From Myxococcales bacterium (GTDB taxonomy: Bacteria; Myxococcota_A; Polyangia; Polyangiales; Polyangiaceae): DNA of 64,000 bases. Position numbers and translations under genes: made by a program. Location: NCBI GenBank assembly GCA_004193285.1, contig SECP01000016.1, positions 1 through 64,000 of the forward strand, written 5' to 3'. Numbering within the stretch: position 1 is the first letter of the stretch; each line of letters starts with the position of its first letter. Under the pieces are notes generated by a model, which made no database searches, was not told the DNA's origin, and saw nothing but the letters and a program-made list of their open reading frames with translations. Of the stretch, positions 24,890 through 34,845 are shown one piece after another.

Positions 24890-25764
24890 CCTCACTGAGC
24901 GCGGCTCTTTCGGAGGCACTGCGGCGCGCGCTCGGCGAGGAAGTGCAAGGCGCCCGGCGCCTCTCCGGCGGGGACATCAACGAAGCCTTCGAGCTTTCGC
25001 TCTCGAGCGGGGCGCGCGTGTTCCTCAAGACCAACGCGCAGGCCTCGGTCCGGATGTTTCCCGCGGAGGCGCACGGGCTGGAGTGGCTGCGCGCCGCGGG
25101 CGCCTTGCGTATCCCGCGAGTGCTGGCCGTCTCCGCAGGGCATGAAGGCGAGCCGAGCTTTCTGGTGCTGGAGCTGCTCACGCCCGGTCGCCAAGTGCGA
25201 AACTTCGACGAGCGCTTGGGGCATGGGCTTTCGGAGCTGCACCGCTTTGGGGCCGCCCGTTTCGGGCTAGAACGAGACAACTTCATCGGCTCGCTCCCGC
25301 AGCGCAACCGTGAGCACGACTCGTGGGCGGAGTTTTTCTGGCACGAACGGCTCGCACCGCAGCTCCAGCGCGCGATCGAGAGCGGCCGCGCCGGCGCGGC
25401 TCTCCAAGGCAGCTTCGAGCGGCTCCGAGCGCGGCTCCCGGAGCTGCTTGGTCCGAGCGAGCCTCCGGCGCGGCTTCATGGCGACTTGTGGGGCGGCAAC
25501 CTGCACGTGGACGAACAGGGCGCCCCGTGCCTCATCGACCCGGCCGCATACGCGGGGCACCGTGAGGTAGATCTCGCGATGATGCGTCTCTTCGGGGGCT
25601 TTGGCGAGCGCGTCTTCCGCGCCTATGAAGAGGCTTACCCGCTGGCGCCCGGGCACGCAGAGCGCACGGCCCTCTACCAGCTTTACCCGCTCTTGGTGCA
25701 CGTCAACCTCTTTGGCGGCACCTACGCAGAATCGGTCGCGCGGAGCCTTGCGCGCTACGTGTAG
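24886..25764 (+). CDS. Fructosamine/ribulosamine 3-kinase family protein
   Basis: A 292-residue kinase of the aminoglycoside-phosphotransferase fold. RRLSGGDINEAFEL is the nucleotide loop, VFLKTN holds the ATP lysine, HGDLWGGNLHVD the catalytic loop and IDPAAYAGHREVDLAMM the metal-binding motif of FN3K. The enzyme phosphorylates ketoamines on glycated proteins at C3, which makes them unstable and restores the free amine. Bacterial members prefer ribulosamine or erythrulosamine. Start GTG, overlapping the phosphatase stop. Confidence 0.92.
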   Translation: MTSLSAALSEALRRALGEEVQGARRLSGGDINEAFELSLSSGARVFLKTNAQASVRMFPAEAHGLEWLRAAGALRIPRVLAVSAGHEGEPSFLVLELLTPGRQVRNFDERLGHGLSELHRFGAARFGLERDNFIGSLPQRNREHDSWAEFFWHERLAPQLQRAIESGRAGAALQGSFERLRARLPELLGPSEPPARLHGDLWGGNLHVDEQGAPCLIDPAAYAGHREVDLAMMRLFGGFGERVFRAYEEAYPLAPGHAERTALYQLYPLLVHVNLFGGTYAESVARSLARYV

Positions 25765-25789
25765 CCCGGCGTAGAGATCGCGACCTGTC

Positions 25790-26464
25790 ATGCCCAGCGC
25801 AGCTGCACGCCTCGTTACCCTCGCCGATGGCGAAAACCTCATCGACGCCTTGGCCGAAGCTTGCGGCAAGGCGGACGGCTGGCTCAGCGCGGTCGGCCAT
25901 GTGGACTCGGTAGAAATCCGGGTCGCCGGAGAGGGCGCAGACGTGCGCAAGCAGCTGCGCGGGCGGCTCACGCTGGCGCAGCTCAACGGGCCGTTCGGCG
26001 GCCCTTATTTCGCGACTCTATCGCGGCACACGAGCCTGGGCGCGGAGCTGGTCGCGGGGCAGCTGCTCGCGGCTCGCTCGGCCGGCGTCACCGCGTCCCT
26101 TTGGACCGCGCAGGGCAGCGTCCGTGACTTGGTGGACGCCGCGCCCCCGCGGGAAGTGGCGCCGGAAGCACCGAAAGCTGCGCCCACCGCGCCCGCGGCT
26201 TCGGGCTGGGCGGCGGCGGCTCAAGCGGCAGCGGCGGATCTCGCGGAAGAAGAGGAAGAGCCGCAGCGACCGGTTCGCGGAGACCTGGTGCGCCACTTCG
26301 CCTTCGGGCTATGCGAGGTCCTGCAGGACACCGGCGATCGGCTGAAACTGCGAGACGTGCAAGGGCAAGGGCGCATCCGCGAGATCGCGGTGGACATGCT
26401 CGTCATCTCGCCCGCTCCGGACCACAACGGTAAGCGCGTCTTCAAGCTCACGCGCAAGAGCTGA
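25790..26464 (+). CDS. PPC/DUF296-domain protein with C-terminal extension
   Basis: A 224-residue protein. Residues 5-110 match the plant/prokaryote conserved (PPC, DUF296) fold: LADGENLIDALAEACGKADG, a central LNGPFGGPY loop and later strands. This fold binds AT-hook partners in plants and is of uncertain function in bacteria. An Ala/Glu-rich linker (about 120-160) leads to a separate 65-residue C-terminal beta domain starting VRGDLVRHFAFGLCEVLQD. Neither signal peptide nor membrane segment is seen. It follows the deglycation pair by 25 bp and may share its transcript. Confidence 0.65.
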   Translation: MPSAAARLVTLADGENLIDALAEACGKADGWLSAVGHVDSVEIRVAGEGADVRKQLRGRLTLAQLNGPFGGPYFATLSRHTSLGAELVAGQLLAARSAGVTASLWTAQGSVRDLVDAAPPREVAPEAPKAAPTAPAASGWAAAAQAAAADLAEEEEEPQRPVRGDLVRHFAFGLCEVLQDTGDRLKLRDVQGQGRIREIAVDMLVISPAPDHNGKRVFKLTRKS

Positions 26465-26468
26465 GCGC

Positions 26469-27128
26469 CTACAGCTCGGGCGCCAGTGCGTCCGCCGCGC
26501 AGCCGTAGCGAGGCCGCGCGGGCAAGTCGTCCACGCTCTCCACCAAGGTGATGCCGAAGTTGCCGGTCGTGTCGCCCCGAACCGGCGCGCTCACGGTGCC
26601 GGTCACGGTGCCGCAGTAGAAGTCCGAAACGCCGCAAATCGTGCCGTGCAGGGTGAGCTGCGAGGTGATCGGGACGCCGGGCAAAATCGCGTTGGCGCTG
26701 CCCGGTAGCGTTGACTCGGCGGTCGGCGCGTCGAACTTGCCGTCGTCGCCGATGGCGTAGGGCCCGACGACGAGCGGCTCACCCACCTCGGTTCGGCGAT
26801 CCGCGACGGCGAGCGCCTTGTAGGTGAACTCGACCGCCGTCTTGCCGTCCAGCTCCGGCGTCTCCAGCTGACCAAAGAACAAGATCGCGGCGCCGGGCGA
26901 GGTCGAGGTTTCGAGCGAAAGCAGCGCGGGGCCAGAGACGACCCCCGGCGCTGGGGGGCGACACTCGGCGCCGGCCCCCCCCACACCCGACGAGCTCGCC
27001 CCTGCTTCGCCCCCGAGCTCCACTCGCCGATCCTCGAAGGCTTGAAAACGGCCGCTCGCGTCCGCGCACGCGCTCGCGCTCGCAAAAAGCGCGAAGGCGA
27101 GGAGGCCGTGAGCCGGTCCGAGATGCAT
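26469..27128 (-). CDS. Hypothetical lipoprotein
   Basis: A 219-residue exported protein; the N-terminus is hydrophobic with a Cys after ASASA that could be a lipobox. A short Gly/Ser/Ala linker leads to a beta-rich domain of about 160 residues with three or four cysteines (CGVSDFYCGTVTG) that may pair. No known family is recognised. It converges with the PPC-domain gene (4 bp apart) and diverges from the FadL-type gene. Confidence 0.65.
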   Translation of the reverse strand: MHLGPAHGLLAFALFASASACADASGRFQAFEDRRVELGGEAGASSSGVGGAGAECRPPAPGVVSGPALLSLETSTSPGAAILFFGQLETPELDGKTAVEFTYKALAVADRRTEVGEPLVVGPYAIGDDGKFDAPTAESTLPGSANAILPGVPITSQLTLHGTICGVSDFYCGTVTGTVSAPVRGDTTGNFGITLVESVDDLPARPRYGCAADALAPEL

Positions 27129-27175
27129 CGCTCCACGATAGCGTTTCGGAAGCGGGGAGGGTAAACGTTTCCGCC

Positions 27176-28525
27176 TTGCTCCGACTCGTTACGGCTCTCG
27201 GTACTTTGGCGTGCGTGCTGGTCGGCGCCGGCCCCGCCGCCGCGAGCGGCTTCTCGGTCGCGCGCTTTTCTGGTGAGCACGGGCACCCCACGACCGATAA
27301 CCCCACCGCGCTCTACTTCAACCCCGCCGCGCTGCGCGGCAAGCGAGTCGAGCTCTTCGTGGACGGCCTCGCCGGCTTGCGGCGGGTCACGTACACCCGC
27401 AGCTCGCAACCGACGGACGCGCCGGATCCGGAGGGCGCGCGCGGCGCGAACGTGGGCCGGGCCGAGCTTTCGAACTGGCTTGCGAGCCCGTCTTTATGGC
27501 TCGTCGTGCCCGTCTCCGAGCGGCTGGTGCTGGGCGCGGGCGTGTTCACGCCATTTGGCGGTCCCATCAGCTGGGATACGCGAAGCGCCTTTTCGAGCTC
27601 GCCGTATCCGGGCCCCGTCGACGGTGTCTCCCGCTTTCACGCCATCGAGGGGCTGTCGATCACGAGCTATGGTTCCCTCGGCGGCAGCTACGCGCTGAGC
27701 CGTACTTGGCGCGTTGGGCTATCGCTGAGCGGCATGTACACGACCGTGGAGGACGTGCGGGCTTGGAGCGGAGGCCGCAACGGCGTGCTCGGCGAAGGTC
27801 GCTCGCTGCTGGACGTGAGCGGCTTCGCTTGGGGCCTTGGCGCTGGAGTCTTCTACGAATGTGAATGCCGCGGGCTCCGCCTCGGTATTTCGTACCAATC
27901 GCGGCCCAACGTCGCGGGCGGCATGAAGCTCGGCGGCAGGCTCTCGAACGACATCGGAGGCCCGAGCAGCGCCGACGTGCAGCTGCACGAGGACTTGCCG
28001 GACATCCTGCGCGCGGGCGTCGCCTACGAGCCGCAGCCGGACCTCGAGCTGCGCGCGTCCGTGGCTTGGGAGCGCTGGAGCGCGTTCGACCAGCAGTGCG
28101 TGACGCAGGGCGGGCGGGCGTGCACCATCAACGGCGATGGTGGTCAGCCGGAGGGCGGCGGCGTGCTGCAAAACGTGCCTCGCAAGTTCCGAGATGCCGT
28201 AGAAGCGCGCGCGGGCGCGAGCGTGTGGCCGTCCTCGAGCGTTGAGTTTTTCTCCGGCATGGGCGTGATGAGCCAAGCGGTGCCGGACGAGACGCTCGAC
28301 GCGAGCTTGCCGGATTTTTTCGGCGTCACCTTTACGCTCGGCTCGCGCTTGAAGCTTTCGGACGCGCTCAGCGTGGGCGGCTCGCTGTCGCACATCGTTT
28401 CCCCGTCGCGCACGGCAACGAGCAACCTGCAAACTCGCGCGCTCCCGAGCAAGTTGCCGGACGCGAGCGGCCACTACTCTCAGAGCATGAGCTACGCGAA
28501 CCTGAACGTCTCGGTCAGGTTCTAG
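27176..28525 (+). CDS. FadL/OmpP1/TodX-type outer-membrane transport protein
   Basis: A 449-residue outer-membrane protein. After a signal peptide ending near PAAAS the mature N-terminus reads GFSVARFSGEHGHPTTDN, and NPTALYFNPAAL is the FadL hatch motif. The rest shows alternating strands typical of a 14-stranded barrel, ending in aromatic Phe (NLNVSVRF), the signal for BAM insertion. It would carry hydrophobic compounds such as fatty acids or aromatics across the outer membrane. The start is a TTG; no alternative preserves the signal peptide. Confidence 0.88.
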   Translation: MLRLVTALGTLACVLVGAGPAAASGFSVARFSGEHGHPTTDNPTALYFNPAALRGKRVELFVDGLAGLRRVTYTRSSQPTDAPDPEGARGANVGRAELSNWLASPSLWLVVPVSERLVLGAGVFTPFGGPISWDTRSAFSSSPYPGPVDGVSRFHAIEGLSITSYGSLGGSYALSRTWRVGLSLSGMYTTVEDVRAWSGGRNGVLGEGRSLLDVSGFAWGLGAGVFYECECRGLRLGISYQSRPNVAGGMKLGGRLSNDIGGPSSADVQLHEDLPDILRAGVAYEPQPDLELRASVAWERWSAFDQQCVTQGGRACTINGDGGQPEGGGVLQNVPRKFRDAVEARAGASVWPSSSVEFFSGMGVMSQAVPDETLDASLPDFFGVTFTLGSRLKLSDALSVGGSLSHIVSPSRTATSNLQTRALPSKLPDASGHYSQSMSYANLNVSVRF

Positions 28526-28620
28526 CGGGGGAGCCCGAGCGGGTCACGGCGCGGTCGTCTGACGTGGCGTCGCGATTTGGACACTTGTGCAGGTAGCGTG
28601 GCCAGCGCACTCTCCCGCGG

Positions 28621-29268
28621 ATGAAGAACCTTTCGTGGCTCGGTATGTCCGTTTTGGCGCTGTCTTTGGTCGCTTGCAACAACGACCCCGCGAAGGGCAA
28701 GGCGCAGGCGACGGCCGCGGAGGCGGTGGCGGTGAATTCGGCGGCGGCTCCCGCCGCGGGCGCGGCCGTGAAGTACGCGTTCACGAATGCGGACTCCAAG
28801 CTGGAGTTCGTCGGCGCGAAGGTCACCCGCAAGCACGACGGCTCGTTCCAAACGTTCTCGGGCACCGTCACCGTCGTCGACAACGACCCGACGAAGAGCT
28901 CCGTCACCGCGCTCATCGACGTCGGCTCACTCAAGAGCGACGAGGAGAAGCTGACCGGCCACCTCAAGTCTCCGGACTTGCTGGACGTCGGCAAGTTCCC
29001 GCAAGCCACGTTCACGTCCACGTCGATCAAGGCCGGCGGGGACAAGGGCGCCACCCATACGATCACCGGCAACCTTCAGCTGCACGGCGTCACCAAGTCG
29101 ATCTCGTTTCCGGCCACCATCAAGCTCAGCGCGGAAGCCGCGGACGTGGACTCGGAGTTTGCCATCAACCGCAAAGACTTCGGCATCGTGTACCCCGGCA
29201 TGCCGGACGACCTGATCAAGGACGACGTTCTCCTCAAGTTGCAGATCCGCGCCAAGAAGGCGGGCTGA
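28621..29268 (+). CDS. YceI family lipoprotein
   Basis: A 215-residue protein with lipobox (SLVAC). The C-terminal 165 residues form the YceI lipocalin-like barrel: SKLEFVGAKVTRKHDGSF, LKSPDLLDVGKFPQATFTS, ITGNLQLHGVTKSISFP and FAINRKDFGIVYPG are conserved. YceI proteins bind polyprenyl-type isoprenoids in the periplasm. A short Ala-rich linker separates the lipid anchor from the barrel. Monocistronic by position. Confidence 0.93.
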   Translation: MKNLSWLGMSVLALSLVACNNDPAKGKAQATAAEAVAVNSAAAPAAGAAVKYAFTNADSKLEFVGAKVTRKHDGSFQTFSGTVTVVDNDPTKSSVTALIDVGSLKSDEEKLTGHLKSPDLLDVGKFPQATFTSTSIKAGGDKGATHTITGNLQLHGVTKSISFPATIKLSAEAADVDSEFAINRKDFGIVYPGMPDDLIKDDVLLKLQIRAKKAG

Positions 29269-29279
29269 TACGCGGCTGT

Positions 29280-29858
29280 TTAGAGCGGGAAGGGTAGGAC
29301 GCCGCCGATACCGGTGAAACCGCCCTTGCCGCCGAGCCCGCCCGAGCTCGTCGCGCCGCCGAGCCCGCCCGCGCCAGCATTGGCTCCGGCTCCGCCGCTA
29401 GCGCCGCCCTTCCCGCCACCGCCCGCGGTGGCGCTCCCGCCTCCGCCCGCGGTGGCGCTCCCGCCTCCGCCTTGAGCGGCTACGCTGGACGAGCCCCCAT
29501 CTCCAGGCTCGCCGCCCTCACCTGCGGCGGCGACTCCGCCCGAAGGCGCAGCGCCGCCTTGACCTGCGGCGTCGCCCGCGGTCGCGCCAGAGCTGCTCGA
29601 GCCGGCAGAGCTGGACATTCCGCCCGCTTCGTCATCGCGGCCGCCTACGCCGGGCTGCGTGATGCCCTCGCAAGCCTCGGTATCCGTGCAGCTCAGCGCG
29701 CAGACGTTCTGTCGGCATTCGTAGCCGGGGGCGCACTCGCCTGCGGTCTCGCACGGCCCCTGATCTCTTCCACTTTCGAGCCCCAAGATCTGGCCGCAGC
29801 CGGTCAGCAGCCCGAGCACGATGAGCAAGTCGCGCCGGGAGGCGGCTTTAAAACGCAC
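29280..29858 (-). CDS. Gly/Ala/Ser-rich lipoprotein
   Basis: A 192-residue protein. The signal peptide ends in a lipobox (LLTGC). Residues 35-65 contain six cysteines in an EGF-like or disulfide-knot pattern (CETAGECAPGYECRQNVCALSC), as often seen next to the membrane anchor of myxobacterial lipoproteins. The remaining 125 residues are Gly/Ala/Ser repeats. No catalytic domain is present. It overlaps the 3' end of the TPR/PEGA gene by 11 bp on the same strand. Confidence 0.6.
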   Translation of the reverse strand: MRFKAASRRDLLIVLGLLTGCGQILGLESGRDQGPCETAGECAPGYECRQNVCALSCTDTEACEGITQPGVGGRDDEAGGMSSSAGSSSSGATAGDAAGQGGAAPSGGVAAAGEGGEPGDGGSSSVAAQGGGGSATAGGGGSATAGGGGKGGASGGAGANAGAGGLGGATSSGGLGGKGGFTGIGGVLPFPL

Positions 29859-30926
29859 GGTGTGCCCCTACTCCCCACCCGCTCGTCGCGGGGACGACCG
29901 ACCACGCCGCTCGCGCGGAGCTTGGTGCCGGAGTGGTCGGCGCCGTGAGCCAGAGCACGAGCCCGGAAGCGACGGCCGCGACGCCGACCCCGGTGAGCAC
30001 GCTCGCGACCAGCGCCTTGCTCTGCGCGCTCTCACGGAGCGCAGTACCGGCCGGTGTGCACACGTTGGCGTCGTTGCAGAGCGACGCCGACTCGTCGTAC
30101 TTCGAGCGTGCGCCCACTCCTAGAGCTCCGCCCACGCCCAGACCGACGAAGCCCAGCCCGCCGAGCGCCAAGGCCGTGACCCGGCGCGACACATCGCTCG
30201 CTCCGGCGCTGCTCTCGGCGGAGACGAGCGGCGGCGTCGGTCGCGGTGCGTCGGGTGGCGTGGTTTGCGGGGCGCGCGCCGTGGGCACGGTCTGGACCGG
30301 CGCGGGTGCGGGTGCGGGCGCGGCCGTGACGGGGAGCAAATCCTCCGCGCCTGGCGCGAGCACCGGCACCGTCACGTTGACGGTGCCACCTTCGGGCGGC
30401 ACCACGACCGAGGTCGTCCAGTGTCGCCGGCCCGGTGCTTTGGCTTCGAGCACGTAGCTGCCGGGATCGGTGGGAGTAGGAGTGCCCCACGCCGCCGGCA
30501 ACAGCTCCAGGCCGCTACGGTAAAGCGTCAAACCTTCCACCCGCGTCTCGGTCGGCACCGAGACGGTGAGGCGGCTCAGCCGCGGCGTGAGAGCGTCGAT
30601 GCGATCTCGCGCGTAGCTCAAACGCTGATCCTTGCGCGCTTGAGCCATTCCCTCTGCTTCACGGAAAGCGCCCCAGGCGCTCGCCAGCTGCCCATTGTGC
30701 TCGTAGCACTCGGCTAAATAGATCAGCACGCCGAGGTGAGGGTCCAAGCGGTAGCTGGCCGCATACTTGGGGCACGCCTCCGCCACGTGCTTGGCGCTGA
30801 GTAGCGCCTCGGCTTCGTCGAACAGCTGCTGCGCGAGGGCGCGGACCTGCTCTTCGTCCTCGGCTACCGCCGGCGCGGCCGCGGCGAGCACACACCCGGC
30901 GATGAGAAACGGTACTGAGCGAGCAA

Positions 30927-30930
<4 letters not shown>
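29848..30930 (-). CDS. TPR / PEGA-like membrane protein partnered with a Ser/Thr kinase
   Basis: About 360 residues. A signal peptide is followed by a TPR-like helical region (LFDEAEALLSAKHVAEACPKY and the helices after it), then a PEGA-like beta domain (GLTLYRSGLELLPAAWGTP to VVVPPEGGTVNVTVPV), a Pro/Ala linker, and two C-terminal membrane helices. The TTG start overlaps the TGA of the kinase gene (TTGA), so translation is coupled. Such proteins recur beside Hanks kinases in myxobacteria and may be substrates or envelope partners. Function not established. Confidence 0.65.
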
Positions 30931-32432
<1,502 letters not shown>

Positions 32433-32651
32433 CCTCGGCGAGCGCCACGCTCGGCACGTAGACCCGTGATTGCATCGAAAATACTAGCGGATTCCGAATG
32501 TTACGCGTACTTGCGTGACGCTCGTTGCCCGGCCGCGTGCATCCCGCACGTCGTTTAGGACCAGACCTGAATCTCTAGAACGGTCGCGCCAGTCACCAAT
32601 GAAGGGCGGGCAAGGCCTACACGCGCCTTGTCTCAAAATGGGGCCGCCTTT

Positions 32652-33020
32652 TCAGGCGCGTTCGCCGAGCGGGCCGGCGAAGGTCAAAATCAGCCGAATG
32701 CGACCTTCTTCGTCGATCTCCCCCGCGTCGAACGCTTCCAGGGTCCGGCCGTCTTTCATGTCCGCGACCGCGCGGTAGCGAAATGTGGTGCCTCGGGCGT
32801 CCACCGCGCTCGTCACCCGGATGCCCAGCACGTCTGGGCTCGCCAGGAAACGGTCCAGCATCTCTGCGAGCGCGGCGCGGCCGCGGATTTCGCGGCTGGG
32901 TGTGACCATTCGGCCATCCGCGGCGAAGCACGCTTCCAGCAGCTCGGCGCGTACCCGAGGGTCCCGTTCGCAAGCCGCGCGAATGTACGTATCCACGGCA
33001 ACCTCCACCGGGCTCGGCAT
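32652..33020 (-). CDS. SnoaL-like / NTF2-fold protein
   Basis: A 122-residue single-domain protein. VDTYIRAACERDPRVRAELLEACFAADG followed by REIRGRAALAEMLDRFLAS and later strands (FRYRAVADMKDGRTLEAFDAGEID) is the NTF2-like alpha+beta cone typical of SnoaL-like isomerases and of many small-ligand-binding proteins. No catalytic residue can be assigned with confidence. The ATG at 33020 starts the conserved domain; the frame upstream has no conserved features. Confidence 0.72.
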   Translation of the reverse strand: MPSPVEVAVDTYIRAACERDPRVRAELLEACFAADGRMVTPSREIRGRAALAEMLDRFLASPDVLGIRVTSAVDARGTTFRYRAVADMKDGRTLEAFDAGEIDEEGRIRLILTFAGPLGERA

Positions 33021-33103
33021 GGCCGAACCGTAACGCGGCGGCGCCCCGGTGGCGAGATTGAAGCGAGGCCTCACCGCTTGGCGGCAAGGCCTCGCTCGGG
33101 GGT

Positions 33104-34591
33104 TCACAACTTCGTGACGACGAGCGACGAGATTTCGTCGTTCAGCGTGCTCAGGGTCGGGTGATCTCCGGTCAGCGTCTCCGAGGCGCCCTCGAAGCCA
33201 TCGTGCTCGTACACGGTGACGGAGTAGCCGGGCGGGACCTTGATCGACGAGATGTCATCGCCGACGACGCCGTAGGAGCCGAGCAGCGTACCGTCGTAGG
33301 CACCGGCGGGTAGCGTGCTGCCGAGCCTGACGTAGCTCGGATCCTGGTAAAAGCTCACGCCCTGGCCTTCGGCCACGCCGACCGGCGCCTGCCCGCCGGA
33401 ATACTGCATCCACAAACCGTCCAGATCCACGCCCGTCAGCTCGACCCACATCGCGGGGGTGTAGCTGCGCTCCAGCAAGATGAAGTGCAGCGCCTCCACG
33501 AGCGGAGTTTTCCCGGCGCGGTACGTGCGGTCGATCCAGTTGAAGAAGCCGACGACCTCTCCGGTGCGGTAATGGATGCCGGGGCGCCACTCGGGCACCA
33601 CCGCCCACGGCGTGCCAGGCGTTCGGTATTCGTTGCGCACCCAGTCCGCGCCGCCCTCGATGAACCAACCTGGCGCGCCCGGCTGGTAGCGACTCTGCAT
33701 CAGGTGCATGGCCTCGTGCACGAACGCGTCCAGATCGTCGGGGTGCGCGGAGAAATGATTGACGTTGAAACCGATCAGGTTGCCGCCGGCTCCCGCGACG
33801 CCGTGACTCTCTACCAACAAGCGCAACCAGGTGGGCGCCTGCCGATCGAAGCGGTCCGCCAGCACCGGGTACATGTCATAGAGGCGGCACTGGATCCGCT
33901 CCAGCAGGGCTTCGCTGAACGCGGGCCCTCGCTCCACATTGATGAAAATCGAGCTGTTTTCGGCGCACTCGGGGATGCCCGCGGGCAGCTCGAAACGCAG
34001 GCGATCCACCAGGGTAACCGCGCTCGGAGTCGGACGCGGGCGATTCACCTCCACTTTGAAAGCGACGTTCGTCGCTTGCGAGAGCAGGGACTGGAGCGAC
34101 GATGAAACCGTGAACGCCAGCGTGTGGTACTGCCCCGCGCTCAGGCCTTGCAGCGACGCTAGGCCGACCCACTGATGGTAAATGCCGCTCTGCGGGCTAT
34201 CCACGTAGAGCTGCACTTGGCCCCAAGCGGGCGACGCTGGCAGCTTCACGTCCAGGAGCAGCTTGCTGCTCACGCCGTTCAGCTTGCCGATGGGCTTGGA
34301 GGTGAGCACGGTCTGGTCCGCGCCCGTGATCGCCAGCGCACGGGCGCCGCGAGAGGCGTCCGTGGAGGCGGCGCGAGTGCCAGCAGAAACGCTCCAGGCG
34401 CTGGCATCCTCGAAGCCGAGGACGGTTTTTTGCTGTGTAAACGACGGCTCGCCTACCAGGGCGAGACTCTGCTCGCCCACGGCGTCCGACTCATTGGCGC
34501 CCGTCTCGGCGGAGCAAGCACCGAGGAGAGAGAGCGCGATCATCCCGAGCCCGAATACTGGCCGCGTGCGGCCACGTGCGTTTTGCTGCAT
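33104..34591 (-). CDS. Secreted basic-secretory-protein (BSP) type metallopeptidase with beta/gamma-crystallin-like tail
   Basis: A 495-residue lipoprotein (lipobox SLLGAC). A carbohydrate-binding-like beta sandwich follows (about 60-220). The central domain has HEAMH at 292-296 and, further on, GWFIEGGADWVRNEY, the HExxH plus EGxAD pattern of plant and bacterial BSP peptidases, a predicted zinc site. The last 85 residues contain two Greek-key motifs ending in DDISS and NDEISS, the calcium-binding signature of beta/gamma-crystallins. Thus a secreted protease with substrate-binding and calcium-stabilised modules. The ATG at 34591 starts the signal peptide. Confidence 0.78.
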   Translation of the reverse strand: MQQNARGRTRPVFGLGMIALSLLGACSAETGANESDAVGEQSLALVGEPSFTQQKTVLGFEDASAWSVSAGTRAASTDASRGARALAITGADQTVLTSKPIGKLNGVSSKLLLDVKLPASPAWGQVQLYVDSPQSGIYHQWVGLASLQGLSAGQYHTLAFTVSSSLQSLLSQATNVAFKVEVNRPRPTPSAVTLVDRLRFELPAGIPECAENSSIFINVERGPAFSEALLERIQCRLYDMYPVLADRFDRQAPTWLRLLVESHGVAGAGGNLIGFNVNHFSAHPDDLDAFVHEAMHLMQSRYQPGAPGWFIEGGADWVRNEYRTPGTPWAVVPEWRPGIHYRTGEVVGFFNWIDRTYRAGKTPLVEALHFILLERSYTPAMWVELTGVDLDGLWMQYSGGQAPVGVAEGQGVSFYQDPSYVRLGSTLPAGAYDGTLLGSYGVVGDDISSIKVPPGYSVTVYEHDGFEGASETLTGDHPTLSTLNDEISSLVVTKL

Positions 34592-34845
34592 TGCTAGTTC
34601 CCTTTGCGTGAGCCGCGACGGTTCGCGGCCTCGGCCCGGGCCCAGTGCAACGCACATGCCGCCGCGCGGCAGCCGAAACGTGGACGAAAAAGCGCTGAAT
34701 CGTGGGGGCGGCCGCGCGGTTCGGCCGGCCGAGTGCAACGCTCGTGGACGCGCGCGGGTGTTGCAGCAGTTGCACGCCACGGCCGCACGCGTCCGCGAGC
34801 TTCACGGAGCGGGGACGCGCTTCGTCCGTCGCTCCGTGAGGCACC

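Noticed and set aside
28515..29072. 185-codon minus-strand open frame opposite the YceI gene
   Set aside because: Antisense to a clear YceI lipoprotein gene; no motif of its own.
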